Part shown: positions 1 to 11,312 of the stretch, piece by piece
Layout of the letters: each line of letters opens with the position of its first letter
Numbering within the stretch: position 1 is the first letter of the stretch
Source: Gorsachius magnificus
Lineage: Eukaryota; Chordata; Aves; Pelecaniformes; Ardeidae
Length of the DNA stretch: 64,000 nucleotides
Direction of reading: 5' to 3'
Assembly (NCBI GenBank): GCA_034008185.1
Contig: CM067081.1
Location: forward strand, 6,447,821 to 6,511,820
Made by a program: the position numbers and the translations under genes
The notes under the pieces: model-generated
Databases searched by the model: none
Told to the model about the DNA's origin: nothing
The model's input: the letters and a program-made list of their open reading frames with translations, nothing else

Positions 1-1063
1 ATTAATTTTAGTAAAATATTTGCTTTGTCCTTTCCCCTTCTGAGCATGGGAAGGACAGAGTAGAGAGTAGAAGCATCACAGTAGTTCGTTCTGAAGTCCC
101 TGTTCTGAGAGTCTAAAGTGGGGACAAGAAGGTTTTTCAAGTTAATAACTTTTTTTTTCACTGAAACCTGCTTAGAAACAATTTCTGTGTGGGGATTTTT
201 CAAAAGGCAAAGAGAGTAGTCAGAACAGTATTGCTGCAATCACTGTTTTTGACTCTGTGTGAGTCACAGTACTCCAAAGGTTCAAGGGACAGGCTTGAAA
301 TAATGTCCTGGGGACTGTAACAGTGCCCCTGAAACAACTAACTGTACCAGGCAATGAGTGGCTACCTATAAAGAAATGTTTATGATTCATGCCAGCATGG
401 ACTCTGCCCTAGAGCTCACAGATGCACTTGCTCAGAAACTGTTCCATAAAGCCAAAGTGTCCCAGAGCCATTCCCTGATCCCGTTTTCATCTCAGACTGA
501 ACACAAGGCCATAATCTGGCCACACTCTGATATCCGTTCATCACATTTTGAGTTTCTGTATTACCTTATGAGCAAAATAAGGAGGCAACTTATTTTTCTC
601 TAGAGAAAATCCACTGTGTGATAGATGAAGCTTCACAAATACACGCTCCAGAAAGTATCCAATCATTTAAAGAACTCCCACAACCAACCACAGTAACCTT
701 GAAATATTCTGGAATATTTGATAAATGTCTCTCCCACCTTAATCTTATTTCTTTTTCATGAAAAATCATGACTAAATACTTTGATTAAAGTCAGGTAAAT
801 GCTTTGCAGACCTTCCATCGTGTACTTCAAAGTTTCTGTTAGCCTGGATATCTCTAGAGCAGAGATTGCCTTTGAAGGGCTGTCACCTCCAGCAATGTTT
901 TTGCAGCATGGAAAAATACCTCCTAGGAGAAATCCACTCCGTGGCCCTCTGTTTCATCTTCCCATTTGTGTTTTCTATTGCAGGTAGAATAACTGGTTGC
1001 TGTTTTGCTCCTACAGATGCAACTCTAACAGTCTAAATATGGCAGCATTGAAGCAGTTCATAA

Positions 1064-1120
1064 ACATTAATTAATGTATCCTCATTACATCCCTCTGAGG
1101 AGAGTGATGATAGAGAGGTG
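1064..1120 (+). repeat. Possible MIR/L2-like 3' tail remnant
   Basis: The segment with 'attaatgtatcctcattaca' followed by 'ccctctgaggagagtgatga' resembles the shared 3' tail of MIR and L2 elements (catttaatcctcacaac, then ccctgtgaggtag). The match is short and old. It was recognised by eye only, so this is a tentative call. Confidence 0.3.
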
Positions 1121-1880
1121 AAGGTGTCTTGGTATGGATCCAGAGGTGTGAGTTCATGCCTCTCCCTGGACTCGTTCCAAGCATCACTCCCAGTCAGCTC
1201 AGCTATAAATGAGTACCGCAGCACTGGGGTTGAGGATATTAGCCACATCACTCCCCTGTGGGAGGTTAGCAGCAGTAACTGTTGTCCTTGCCCAGACGAG
1301 CACAATTAGCCCTTGTGATAGTTTTTTACCACTATGTACAGAGGTTCTGCTACCACCCCTTTGACAAGAGCAACTGGGGCAGAGAGGGATGAAGACCCAG
1401 ATCTTCAAAGACGTTTGAAGCTCTGAATCCCTGCAAACTCAGTGGGCATTAGTCAGACGAACACTTTGACTATTTGAATCTAAGTGATTTGTCTCAGTTC
1501 TCCAGCACAACAGAAAATTGGCCCTGATTCATAAGTCCAGTCAATTGGGATATTTGTTTTCTCTTCTGCAAATCTTTGCTGGTAAAAGTAATAATTACTC
1601 AAGAGATTCATCCCACTGTGTTAAAGAAGCATGTCTTGAAAATACATATGCATTGTCACACAACTGGAAATAAAGGTTGTTCAGTCATATGGGATGAAAG
1701 CTGGTAAATACTGCTTTGCATTCACTGCCTGTCGTATTCATTATTCTTATTAAAAGATCCAACATTGTTTTCAGCATGGGACAAGGCAATCAATGCTTTG
1801 AAGATCTTATATAAAGCTTTTCATTCAAGAAACTCACAAGATGTTTCTAAACAGTAATTAATTAAATCATTGGAAATTAT

Positions 1881-1945
1881 AATATACCCTTATAGATGGG
1901 AAACTGAGGTGCAGAACTCACTGTACCACTCAGAGCAACACTTAA
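1881..1945 (+). repeat. Possible MIR-like (CORE-SINE) remnant
   Basis: The string 'cttatagatgggaaactgag' followed by 'gtgcagaactcactgtacca' matches the MIR core pattern (ttacagatgaggaaactgaggcacagag). Only about 60 bases align, which is typical of MIR relics in bird genomes. The assignment rests on remembered family pattern, not on a search. Confidence 0.4.
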
Positions 1946-2388
1946 CTCACTGATGTGCAAATGGAAATAAAAAACACTACTGACTTCTTGTCCTATATTC
2001 TAATCACCAAACCCATTTCCTCCTAATAAATAATTTAAATTGTTTTTATTTAATGAACTATAAAGAAACAAAAAATTGTTTAGATTGCCCCAAGATGAGT
2101 GAAGATAAGAAGTCAATGCAGATATGTGGCCTCCTGCTTTTGCTCTAAGTGCTTCATTGTATTGCACAAACAATACAATGAAAATTTTGAAAATTAAATG
2201 CTCTATCATGCTACATCTAAATAGGCAGATGTAATTGTCTAAGTGATAAATAACAGGTTCTTGCAGCATCATTTAAAGACCAAACTACACTGAAAAGTAT
2301 ACCTTTTTATCAGATTTTTTTTTGACTCTGTTAGATGCACTGGAACCAGTGAAGCAATAAATACATCAAAATATGGAGGTAAACAAAA

Positions 2389-2904
2389 TCATAAAACATC
2401 CAACACGACAACAGAAACACCCACAAATGCATAAATATTTATGAAGCAAGAGGTACTTCTGAAACACCCAACAGGTTTGATTGGATTGAACAGTCCAATC
2501 AAAGCATTGTGTGTTAACTTGATGGAGGAAATAGGAATTACATGGCAGGGAAAAGAAACGGTGGATTTGCAATGCATTTCAACTAGCTTTATTGTTTTTA
2601 AAATTCCCAGTACCAAAGAAATATGGCCTTCAGTAAGATTTGAACATGGAAGTATCAGCTTCCAGATATAGAGTATTCTAAAGGAAATTTCAAGCAACCC
2701 AATACATTTCTGAATGTGCCATCTAAAATGTTTATTCACATTTATAATACTTTTTTCTATCTTACACTCCCTAGACAAATATGTGCTTTGAGGCTCTGAA
2801 CATGATATTTTTGAATGGCAGCAGCAGAAACCCTCAAACGAACTCAAATACACCCTTTCCAAATTCTCATTTTTTAGCTTTGGCTCAAACAAAAAGCCAT
2901 CCAC
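2389..2904 (-). other. Unrecognised 171-codon open frame
   Basis: The minus strand is open for 171 codons from an ATG, which is longer than chance would usually give in AT-rich DNA of this size. The translation is rich in Ile, Leu, Ser, Cys and Phe, has no signal peptide I would trust, and has no domain I recognise. The overlapping frames are also fairly open (2366-2572 minus, 2441-2671 plus), which points to local stop-codon scarcity rather than selection. No polyA signal, promoter or splice context was identified. It could be chance, or a relic of an old mobile element; I assign no function. Confidence 0.15.
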
Positions 2905-3060
2905 AGCATTCGTTTGTCATCCATAGCTCTGTCCATCTGGATGGAGAACCTCAGTCCCTTCTCTCAACGATGTTTGTGCACATAGTCCAAAGATACGGAG
3001 CTGGGAACTCTTGCCCTTGTGTATAAAATAAGGCAAGACAGCAATTTGGAAACTTTTAAA

Positions 3061-3090
3061 GATTTTATGTAACCAGATTTTATGTAACCA
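3061..3090. repeat. Perfect 15-bp tandem duplication (2 copies)
   Basis: The unit GATTTTATGTAACCA occurs twice head-to-tail (3061-3075 and 3076-3090) with no mismatch, and a partial GATT follows. This looks like a recent replication-slippage duplication. Confidence 0.9.
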
Positions 3091-3254
3091 GATTCCTGGA
3101 TAGACATGAAAGCCCAATAGAATAGGGTAGACCTGTATGCTTCCTTTAATCATTTGCTGAACATTTTCTATTTTCCTAATTTAAAGACCATAAGGGTCAT
3201 TGAATCAGACTACCTAGTAGGATATTGTATGTATTGCACATACAAGATATACAT

Positions 3255-3532
3255 CCTCTCTCTGGTGACCCGTGATAGGACACAATGAAATGAAAGGAAG
3301 CTGCATCAGGGGAAGTTCATACTGGACATTGGGAAAAGGTTCTTCGCTGAGAGGGTGGTTGGTCACTGGAGCAGGTTCCCCAGGGAAGTCGTCATGACAC
3401 CAAGCCTGTCAGAGTTCAAGGAGCTCTTAATCATATGGTTTAGTTTTAGGTAGTCCTACAAGGAGCAAAGAGTTGAACTTGATGATCCTTATAGGTCCCT
3501 TCCAACTTGAGATATGATTCTATGATTCTATG
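3255..3532 (+). mobile_element. CR1 LINE, 5'-truncated 3' end
   Basis: This is the last ~280 bp of a chicken-repeat-1 (CR1) non-LTR retrotransposon. The segment from 'ctctggtgacccgtgatagg' through 'ctgcatcaggggaagttcat' encodes the end of ORF2. It is followed by the short 3' region, 'gatccttataggtcccttcc' and terminal ATTCTATG units. The element is 5'-truncated, as is normal for CR1. Its reading frame carries substitutions and small indels, so it is a dead copy. The subfamily differs from the copies at 17.4 and 26.1 kb, which have a different 3' region. Right boundary is set by the last octamer; left boundary is approximate. Confidence 0.9.
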
Positions 3533-5692
3533 TTACGCTATGTCCCATAAAGACCCAGTAGCTTGTGTCTAAAGCACAACTTTCAGAAAGTTACCTAGCC
3601 TTATTTAAAGATACTGAAAGATGAAGAATTCAGTACTTTCCCTTGTATCTTGATGCCATCAAACTAAAATTAGTCATCTCTTTCAGTGCCCCCACAGAAG
3701 CAGAAACAATGCTGTTGAGGGCTGCCTAAAGAACTGAATGAAGTAGAATAAAACTGAAAAATGGGTGTCTCTTGTATTTCTTCGCTTTTGACTTAGGCTT
3801 CCCAAAATCTACAGCTTAGTGTTAATAATAATGTTTGTTCTTAGGCTCTAAATATGCTTTACTAAGAATATGACCCCAGATGTTATGTTGTAGACCTGTA
3901 GCTTCAGCGCTGGAGCAGATTTTACTTTTAATATTTATTACGATAAAAGTATGAAAAGCTGGTTGGGCTACACAGGTTGAGATCTACTGATCTTTCCGTC
4001 TCCTCAAAATCACTGTGACCTGGCACTGTGATTCAAGATTTCTAAATCCTATATCTATGTATGCAACTGATCTACTTTTTATGTATCCTGTTCCAGCCAA
4101 GGGTGTCAAAGGAAGCATGGCTCCTAAGATTAGCTGGAATCAATGCACATCAAAGCATTGTGTAACTGTCTAATGCTGTAGGTGTCTAATGTGGAATACA
4201 TGTAGAGTTGCACACAGTTTTCATTCAAAAGTAATTTCCATCATAGGAATCAGATAAAGTACAGTAGGAGACTTCCTTGTGCGAAATGACAAGTTGTGCT
4301 TATTTTTTTGATGAATGTTGGTTCCATTTCTAGATAAAACACACAACATATAACTAGTCTTGCTGAATTTTGCCTGAATGGATCAATTACTTGATGAATA
4401 ACAGCAAAATTTGTGGATTAGTTTTCTCTAGTATTCAGTCAGCTCTTTCATGTGAGATCTGAATATAAATACAAGGACAGCACTTATGTACCATGTAGCC
4501 TTTGCAGAACTAGTATTGGTATTGTGTCTTTCTGTGATGGCCCAATATCCCAATATATCCCAATACAGGTCTTATCTACACATTTGTTCCAGTATAATTT
4601 GGGCATCATTTCCATGAAATCAAGGGGAGGAACTTATTGTTGTTATAGTTCTCCACTTTAGTAAATAGAGAACTTAATGAATAAAGGTTTGCAGATTCTA
4701 GTACTTTTTACAGATTTCAGAATTTGGACCAAAATTATGAATCAAACTGAGCCATCACATGAAATTAACCCTTCTCCAAGCCTTTTTGTCTCAGCACATT
4801 GGTTCTGAGCCTTTATTCTCTCCACACACTCTGCAGGATACTTCACCTTGGGTCATTTTGTTTTGCAGGGCTCTAGTTACTATATCACCATGGGTTTAGC
4901 TAAACACTGTCTTTAGTCCTGTAGATCACTTGCAGCAGCAGGAGGCCTCCATGCTCCACAGCCTGGCTGAATACAGTATTTTTAACATTTCAGCAAGCAC
5001 TTCAAGGAGACTTACAAAGGCAAACAGACTAGTGTGGGAGATGAGAGCACTAAATGCAAGTATCTGCAGTAATAAACTGTGCTTCCGTGGGACTGATCCT
5101 GCCTGGCACTGAGTACCTGAAAATAAACTTAGGGTGTTCAGGCAGGTCATAGGGTGTCTCTGTACAGAAGCTAAGGAGTGAACCACTGTTGTATGTCACT
5201 CCCATTATAATTATCCTTTTATGTTAGGTATTGTCTAAGAGACTCACCATGTCTGTCAGCTCCTGTGAACTTCACTAAACGAAGGATTTCAGAAGAAGGT
5301 TAGATCCAGGACCTCCACATGTTGATTTAATGTTCGATATATTACATGGCCAAATGTTGCTGGTCTCTTTCTAGGGTGTGTAACCATCAAGAAAAAAATA
5401 ACTTGCTTCTATAGCTGCAAGTGTGTAGAACAGCAGAGCTGCATGTCTTGTTGACCTGACCTTGGCTGGCACAATGGCAGGCACTAAATTTCATGAAAGG
5501 GCTGTGAAAGGGTGACAGAGGGAACAGTCTCTGTCCCACAGCACGTTTGCCTGGGCTGCAGGGAGAAGGGGTCTGCATAAAACAGACTGCTCAGGGACTG
5601 TACTTCCTGAAAAGAGTATCAGTGGAGTCAAATCTCTGGAAGCACAATCATGAGAGAAGAGGAGAAGAGAGGGGAGGAGGAGATCTGACATA
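3533..5692. other. Unique-looking non-coding stretch
   Basis: No gene or interspersed repeat recognised. One short slippage repeat sits at 4541-4565. Open frames at 4452-4661, 4926-5186 and 5387-5691 are short, overlap one another on both strands and lack protein-like features. Confidence 0.55.
4541..4565. repeat. Short imperfect CCCAATAT tandem repeat
   Basis: Three near-identical units in a row: CCCAATAT, CCCAATATAT and CCCAATA. It is a minor slippage feature. Confidence 0.8.
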
Positions 5693-6541
5693 CAGAATCA
5701 TAGAATAATTTGGGTTAGAAGGGACCTTTAAAGGTCATCAAGTCCAACATCCTGCAATGAGCAGGAATATCTTCTTGATCAGGTTGCTCAGACCCCTGTC
5801 GAACCTGACCTTGAATGTTCCCAATAATAGGGCACCTAACACCTCTCTGGGCAACCTGTGCCAGTGTTTCAGCAACCTCATTGTAAAATATTTCTTCCTT
5901 ATATCTTGTTTATATCTACTCTCAGTTTAAAAATGTTACCCCTTGTCCTATTGCAACAGGGCCTACAAAAGCATCTATTCCCATCTTTCTCATAAGCCCC
6001 CTTTAAGTATTGAAAGGCTGCAGTAAGGTATCTCTGGAACCTTCGCTTCTCCAGGCTAAACAACCTCTCTCAACTTTTCTTCAAAGGAGAAGTGTTCCAG
6101 CCCTCTGAACATTTTTGTGACTTCTCCTCTGGACCCACTCCAATAGGTCCATGTCATTCCTGTGCTGAGGACCCCAGAGCTGGACACAGTACCCCGGGTG
6201 GGGTCTCACCAGAGCAGAGTAGAGGGGAAGAATCACCTCCCTCGACCTGCTGGTCACGCTTCTTTTGACACAGCCCAGGACACAGAAGGCTGCGATTTCA
6301 CATTGTCAGCTCATGTCCAGCTTTTCATCCACCAGTATCTCCAAGTCCTTCTCTGCAGGGTTTCTCTCAATCGCTTAATCCTCTAGACTGTATTGATACT
6401 GTGGGTTGCTCTGACCCAGGTGTAGGAACTTCCACTTGGCCTTGTTGAACCTCATGATGTTCACATGGGCCCACTTCTCAAGCTTGTCCAGGTCCCTCTG
6501 GACGTCATCTTGTCCCTTAGGTGTGTGAAGCATCCTGCACT
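5693..6541 (-). mobile_element. CR1 LINE, ~850 bp 5'-truncated copy
   Basis: A CR1 element in reverse orientation. Its 3' end lies at the left ('agaatcatagaataatttgg', the complement of the CR1 tail), then 'gggacctttaaaggtcatca' leads into the ORF2 coding sequence. Read on the minus strand, the right-hand end encodes part of the ORF2 reverse transcriptase C-terminal region, including DVQRDLDKLEKW and MRFNKAKWKFLHLG, motifs characteristic of CR1 downstream of the catalytic core. The frame is broken by stops and indels, so no protein is made. Homology fades near 6541, which I take as the 5' truncation point. It belongs to a CR1 type different from the terminal copy at 62.9 kb. Confidence 0.9.
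6375..6541 (-). pseudogene. CR1 ORF2 fragment (post-catalytic RT region), decayed
   Basis: An open stretch of the element at 5693-6541 encodes the CR1 reverse transcriptase region after the catalytic box, with motifs DLDKLEKW and RFNKAK at the usual spacing. The frame ends in a stop where the intact family continues. Sequence beyond 6541 in the same frame (to 6650) is flanking AT-rich DNA and not part of the element. Confidence 0.8.
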
Positions 6542-6855
6542 GGCCTATATATGTATTAAAAAAAAAAAGCTGGCCCACATCTTTCTGGAAGAACAAAGCA
6601 TAGTCTGCTCTTTTTTTTTTTTTTCTGGAAAAAAACACCAGAAAAATCATCTTTTCTTTCAGATATAAAAATGAAATCTGTCAATCCACTAAAATCTGTC
6701 TGCCCTGCCACGGCTCCTGTTTTAGACATTTACAGCTCTGATTGCCTCCCTCTGAATAGGAGCCCTTCTGTGTGAAACTCAGGAGGCTTGGCTTGAGAGA
6801 GTGGGGTGATAAAAAAGAGGGCAGTGTGCAGTGCTCTTTGTATTTGTTACTGCTG

Positions 6856-6902
<47 letters not shown>

Positions 6903-7104
6903 TGTGCAGTGGCAGGAATGACATCCCACCGAATATCAAATGAAACATCCAGAGATACAAGTTGTTTGCAAGTGAAATCTTTGGGGGAGGGAGAAAAAGG
7001 TGTCCACAGAGACTTGCTTGTTTATATAAACAGTGACTCCTCTAAGTCAGTGTCATCTCAGCCACGGAATTTAAAATGGAAGGGCTGCTTCGTGGTTATA
7101 TATA
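6542..7104. other. Low-complexity-rich non-coding stretch
   Basis: Contains A11 (6558-6568), T14 (6611-6624) and the very long T43 run (6858-6900). The open frames spanning the T run translate into poly-Lys or poly-Phe and are artefacts of the homopolymer. No gene seen. Confidence 0.6.
6858..6900. repeat. Uninterrupted T43 homopolymer
   Basis: Forty-three consecutive T bases. On the minus strand this would be a long poly-A, but no AATAAA hexamer lies immediately upstream on that strand and no CR1 or processed-gene body is recognisable next to it. Such pure long runs are usually young and length-polymorphic, and may be inaccurate in the assembly. Confidence 0.95.
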
Positions 7105-7758
7105 CTGCTTAAATGTCACCTTTTATTCATCATGTTTATTTTACATCTAAACTAGTACTACGTCTTCTGCATAAAGAGGAAAAAAAAAGTATTTATAAAA
7201 GGAAAGTTTGGGGGCTACATGTTGACAGATTACATGGAGAATAAGTAAATATTCTTTGCCAGAGTATGTACTTGATCTTACTAGAATCTTATAGTAATAA
7301 AGCACTTCTATTCTGGGAGCTCTTTAAACATCCTTTATCTAGAAAGAAGGTTAAATTACAGTACACTGAGGCTGCATCTGAGAAGGTAAGATGAATGTAC
7401 AGTTGCTTTAGGATTAATACAGCTTTTAAAACAATTTACAGTCCAAGAAACTATTAACACACAATAAAGATTCTTTTAAAAACTAAACAAGACAGTAATA
7501 TCATAAAGAGTACAATGGAAAGCAAGACCTCTGTAGAGAAAAGCAGTTTGGGTGTTTTAATAAAAATTTCTTTGATGTTTTGAAGCAGTGATTGTTGAAC
7601 TTTTGCAAGATCTTGATAGTCTATACAATCATGTTTAGGATCCTCTTGGTTACCTGGGCCATCAGTATAGCAACAATGTTGTAATGCAGTGGCCCTCTTC
7701 ACACCAGCTGGGATCTCTGCCAGACTACAGGAGATCTCACACAGTATGTCGGTATATG
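7105..7758 (-). other. Candidate 3'-terminal exon (unproven)
   Basis: On the minus strand a frame is open from a TAG at 7808-7810 to a TAA at 7454-7456 (118 codons). Within it an acceptor-like AG at 7759-7760, preceded by 'actatttctaaattt', could start an exon at 7758. The translation has a Cys-containing part (LQHCCYTDG), a polar possibly helical part (DLAKVQQSLLQNIKEIF) and, next to the stop, a hydrophobic segment of about 18-20 residues followed by Lys-Arg (VLLSIVLFMILLSC...FKR), as in a C-terminal membrane anchor. Two AATAAA hexamers on the same strand lie about 315-330 nt downstream (7122-7127, 7135-7140), where a 3' UTR would end. I do not recognise the protein family. The pyrimidine tract is weak and upstream exons were not found, so chance is quite possible. 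Confidence 0.22.
7122..7140 (-). promoter_or_regulatory. Two AATAAA hexamers on the minus strand
   Basis: TTTATT on the plus strand at 7122-7127 and 7135-7140 gives two canonical polyadenylation hexamers on the minus strand. They matter only if the candidate terminal exon ending at 7454 is real. In AT-rich DNA such hexamers are common by chance. Confidence 0.2.
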
Positions 7759-7810
7759 CTAAATTTAGAAATAGTTGTCTATTGACCTTAAAATAATAAA
7801 AAAAGTCCTA

Positions 7811-10334
7811 TATGATGAAATGAAATGAAGGTAACAGTTAAAAAATATGAGGTACTCTTTACTTAATAGGTATATTCTGCTCAGCTTTTGAAGAAGAGTG
7901 AACTTGCAGGGGGGTCCATATCACCTAAATATGAGATTTGTGCAGTGTAGACAACCAGTCGGTCTCACCTCCCTTTGCATTCAGAGAAAAGAAACGGGCA
8001 TGCATGGAATGGCCGACTTAGATGCCGATTTTAGAATGAGATAAAAAGTGTGTTAGAGATCCTCCATGGCCTATATTGGAAATCGAGACAACTAACTCAG
8101 TTGTACAGCTGTGACTTCCAACCTATGTGTATCTGCAATGAATTTAAAGAAATTTTTCTAAGCCCTCTGCTATAAATCTAGCCTACCAGCCTGCCGTCCT
8201 GTTATTTATATCTGGCTATGAGACATAAAGATTTTTTCACAATACAGCAAGGAAGATAGCTCAACCAGTATTGACCTCTATCCCCTATGATATTAGAAGT
8301 ACCTCAAACACCTTACTTCATAATAGTCAAATTAGTCATTTCAGATAACAGTAAAGTACAGGGGGAAATTCCATGGAACTGGTGGAATCCTATTAAAAAT
8401 ATTGCATAATGGGAAATATTTTGTGTTGTCCTAGACAGAAATTTTATCTGTACTTACAGTGAAAAAGCTAATTATTTAATATTTAATTAAATAAGCCACT
8501 GAACATCTTTGGCACAAGCTGAAATTTACTGGTCATGTTTCTCAATTATAAACTAGTTTATACTGGTCAGTCTGTAGAAGTCAGCACTTTGAAAACGAGA
8601 AAAGTAAAACCTATGGCTGAACAAACAGCCAAAATCTGTAATGATTCAAGGCCCAGGTCATTACAGCTGCTGTACCTTTAGGTCTTATTACACAGATGGT
8701 TAATTGGCTAACAAGCAGATAACAGAGTGGGAGTGAGTAAATGCTTTTCTATGTAGCTCACAATCTCATCTGAGCAAGGCTGATGTACTGATTGATATAG
8801 GACATCTGGCTACAAGTGTCCACACATCTGAAGGGCTCTTCTCTTTCAGCCCATAGATTTAATTTCCCTTTATAGTAGATTGGGTCAAGGCCAACACAAC
8901 AAGGAATTGCTCCACAGCTGGTATCTCTGCCTAGTACTGGAGACATGACAGTACTACAGGGGCAGAAGTGTTAACCATCACTTCAGGGTTGGTCTTGCCA
9001 TGCCTGATCTGTCCTTATTGCTGGTAGGTGCATGCTGGGATCCTCACTCAGAGGATCCAGACTTTCTCTGCTGGTGTGGTACTCAACTAATCTCAAGGTT
9101 GCACCTGAATATGACCTTGTGTTCATAGTCTGTACTCATGAAAAGAGTATTTGAGATGCAGCAAAGGCCCAGGAAACCTTTTAGAATGCACACATATCTA
9201 TTGAAAATGTCAAACAACTACAGTAACATTAGGGGTGTAAAATTAACATTAATAACCATCTTATAATTTTGGTGATGGAGAGTGAGAGGGATTTCACTTG
9301 TGGGATAGTAAATAGCTTTCAACTTCCTCAAAACCGTATAGTGTTGACTGGTGTGTGAAAGAAGTTGTTGGGGCAGATACTGCCTGATATGACAGCTCTA
9401 ACTGACTCGATGTGTAGAACATGACTGCGTGTTATTTCTCAAATGAAGACTGCACCAAATTTTTTGCACCCTCTGATAAGGCTAATTTGCACTGCTGATA
9501 CTTTTTTACATGGCCGATCAGAACATCCCAATCCTGATCTCTTAACTGGACCTTCTCCCATTTATCTGTACCTTGTTTTACTCAGTTAAATTTAGGACCA
9601 GTTTCATATTGCTTCTGCTGTCTTTTTTATACACACAGAGCATTGTTCACATTTTCCTCTTTTGTGTGTGCTTCTGTGGGTTTCCTTGTAACCATGGTCC
9701 AGTATATGAGAATTAGCTCAGATGTTTATTTGATAAAGTCTTTTGTCTCTGAGGTATTTAATTCAATAATTTCACTGGTACCTTCATGCTATATATTTAT
9801 CAGGATTTCATTCCCCCCAAGAACACAGTCTCTTCTCTAAGCAGTAATTTGTTGCTTAGTAGTTTATCAGAGAGATATGCCTAAAGATTTGTGTTAACAG
9901 TGCATATTTTGTATGGCAGTTCCATGCAGAGACTCACTCATGAGAATCAAGGAGAAAGCGAGGAGATTTTACTCAGCTACACATGAGCAAAATAAGTGGA
10001 TTAATACAAAAGAATTACAACTGCTAAATTTCAACCCACTCTTTATAGCTTAATGGAAAGGTTTAATGAGGAATCAAAGAATGTGGGGAAGCTGCACCTT
10101 ATCTAATATTTCATTTGGGCTGATTCATTGTTCCAAGTGAAGCTTGGAGTTAATGCTTAATAGTTAACGATTATCAGAGGGTGCCAACCTTTAGCAGCTT
10201 ATGTAGCCATATTACAAATATGGTTTTCTTCAAAAACAAAATTCTCCCAAGCCTGAGGATAATCATAGGATCTATCTGCTTCTTAGGGCCCTCACCACAG
10301 GTATTTTCTCTGTATCTGTCCCTCTCTTTGTCTG
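7811..10334. other. Unique-looking non-coding stretch
   Basis: No gene recognised. A 62-codon minus-strand open frame (8758-8946) contains a ~30-bp segment (8905-8945) resembling part of the candidate exon near 7.7 kb. Other open frames here are short and AT-driven. No young transposon was seen. Confidence 0.5.
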
Positions 10335-11312
10335 TATCTCTGTGGACTTTTGTTTTAAAATTTTATGCAATCATTTTTCAACCTTGCAAGCTTCACCAAC
10401 ATGTTGTAGCAAGGGTTTCCACAGCTTGATTCCAAGCTATGCTAGGAACTACTTGCTTTTATTAATTTTAAAACTGCCACTTGATACCTTTTTTGATGTT
10501 CCAAGTTCTTATAGCGGAAGAGACAATGAGCAGTCATTTCCCTGTTACCTCTCCTTGATTTTGTAGACTTCTGACATTGTCTCAAAGATGTCTTTCCCAG
10601 GCTGAAGAGCCCAAGTGTACTGGCTATGCCTCATACAGAAGTTGATTCACTCCTTTGATAATCTAAGAAGAAAACCCTTTCTTAAAACCCTTTTCAGCTT
10701 TACTAAATCCTTGTCAAATAATTTTTCATTTATCCTTTTTGAAAATGAAGAGGGGGAAAGGGGAATAACATTACATGGTGTTTTCATACACAAATGCATC
10801 ATGGATTTCCACGTTTGTCTTGTTCCCTGTTCCTTTCCTAGGGTTCAATTTGACAGTTAACAGCTGATATTTGCATAGAAATGCTTGTCTGTTATACCTC
10901 TAAGATCTCACTCTTGAATGATAATCACCAGCTTGTAGCCCATTACCATGGGTATGAAGTTAGGATTGTTTTCGTTGCTTAATTTATTTTACATCTATCT
11001 ACATTGCAATTTATCTACCACATCACTACTCTTGCAACACTTAACAGTTGGCCCTGAATAATTTAGGATTGCCAGCAACCTTTATCACCTCACTCTTCAC
11101 CCTTTTCCAAATCACTCACTAATTTGTTGAACAGCAGGGTCCCTGCAGCTTCTTTTGGTCATGCAATCTTCTGTTTCCATCTTCCTTGTACTTTTAAACA
11201 TTTCTTTACTCATGCAAGGGCCTTCTCTGTCTCCCTGGTTTCTCTGAACACCTCTGGCAAGGCACCTTTTTGACAAGTCGTCTGGAAATCCACCTAAGCT
11301 ACTACTGCATAT
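10335..11312 (-). mobile_element. Ancient CR1-group LINE relic (~980 bp)
   Basis: A very diverged LINE fragment lying in reverse. Landmarks read on the plus strand occur in the order expected for the old sauropsid CR1-like family: 'gggtttccacagcttgattc' (10410s), 'caggctgaagagcccaagtg' (10600s), 'ctaagatctcactcttgaat' (10900s), 'ctacattgcaatttatctac' (11000), 'cacccttttccaaatcactc' (11100s), 'tttgacaagtcgtctggaaa' (11270s). Numerous substitutions and indels leave no usable frame, so this insertion is far older than the ATTCTATG-tailed CR1 copies. Open frames inside it (10342-10566, 10615-10860) are chance gaps between stops. The family was recognised from memory of its consensus pattern; exact subfamily unknown. 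Confidence 0.7.

Larger units (their letters stand above)
1..3254. other. AT-rich non-coding stretch, no gene recognised
   Basis: I see no recognisable gene here. The stretch holds two weak MIR/L2-like remnants (about 1064-1120 and 1881-1945), an unexplained 171-codon open frame on the minus strand (2389-2904) and a short tandem duplication (3061-3090). Other open frames are short and have no protein-like features. It reads as ordinary bird intergenic or intronic DNA. Confidence 0.6.

Noticed and set aside
6901..7104. Processed pseudogene with poly-A tail (T43 on the plus strand)
   Set aside because: No AATAAA hexamer lies just upstream of the run on the minus strand, no recognisable coding sequence is present, and no target-site duplication was seen.
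6681..7112. Open frames crossing the T43 run
   Set aside because: They translate into poly-Lys or poly-Phe and are open only because a homopolymer contains no stop codon.
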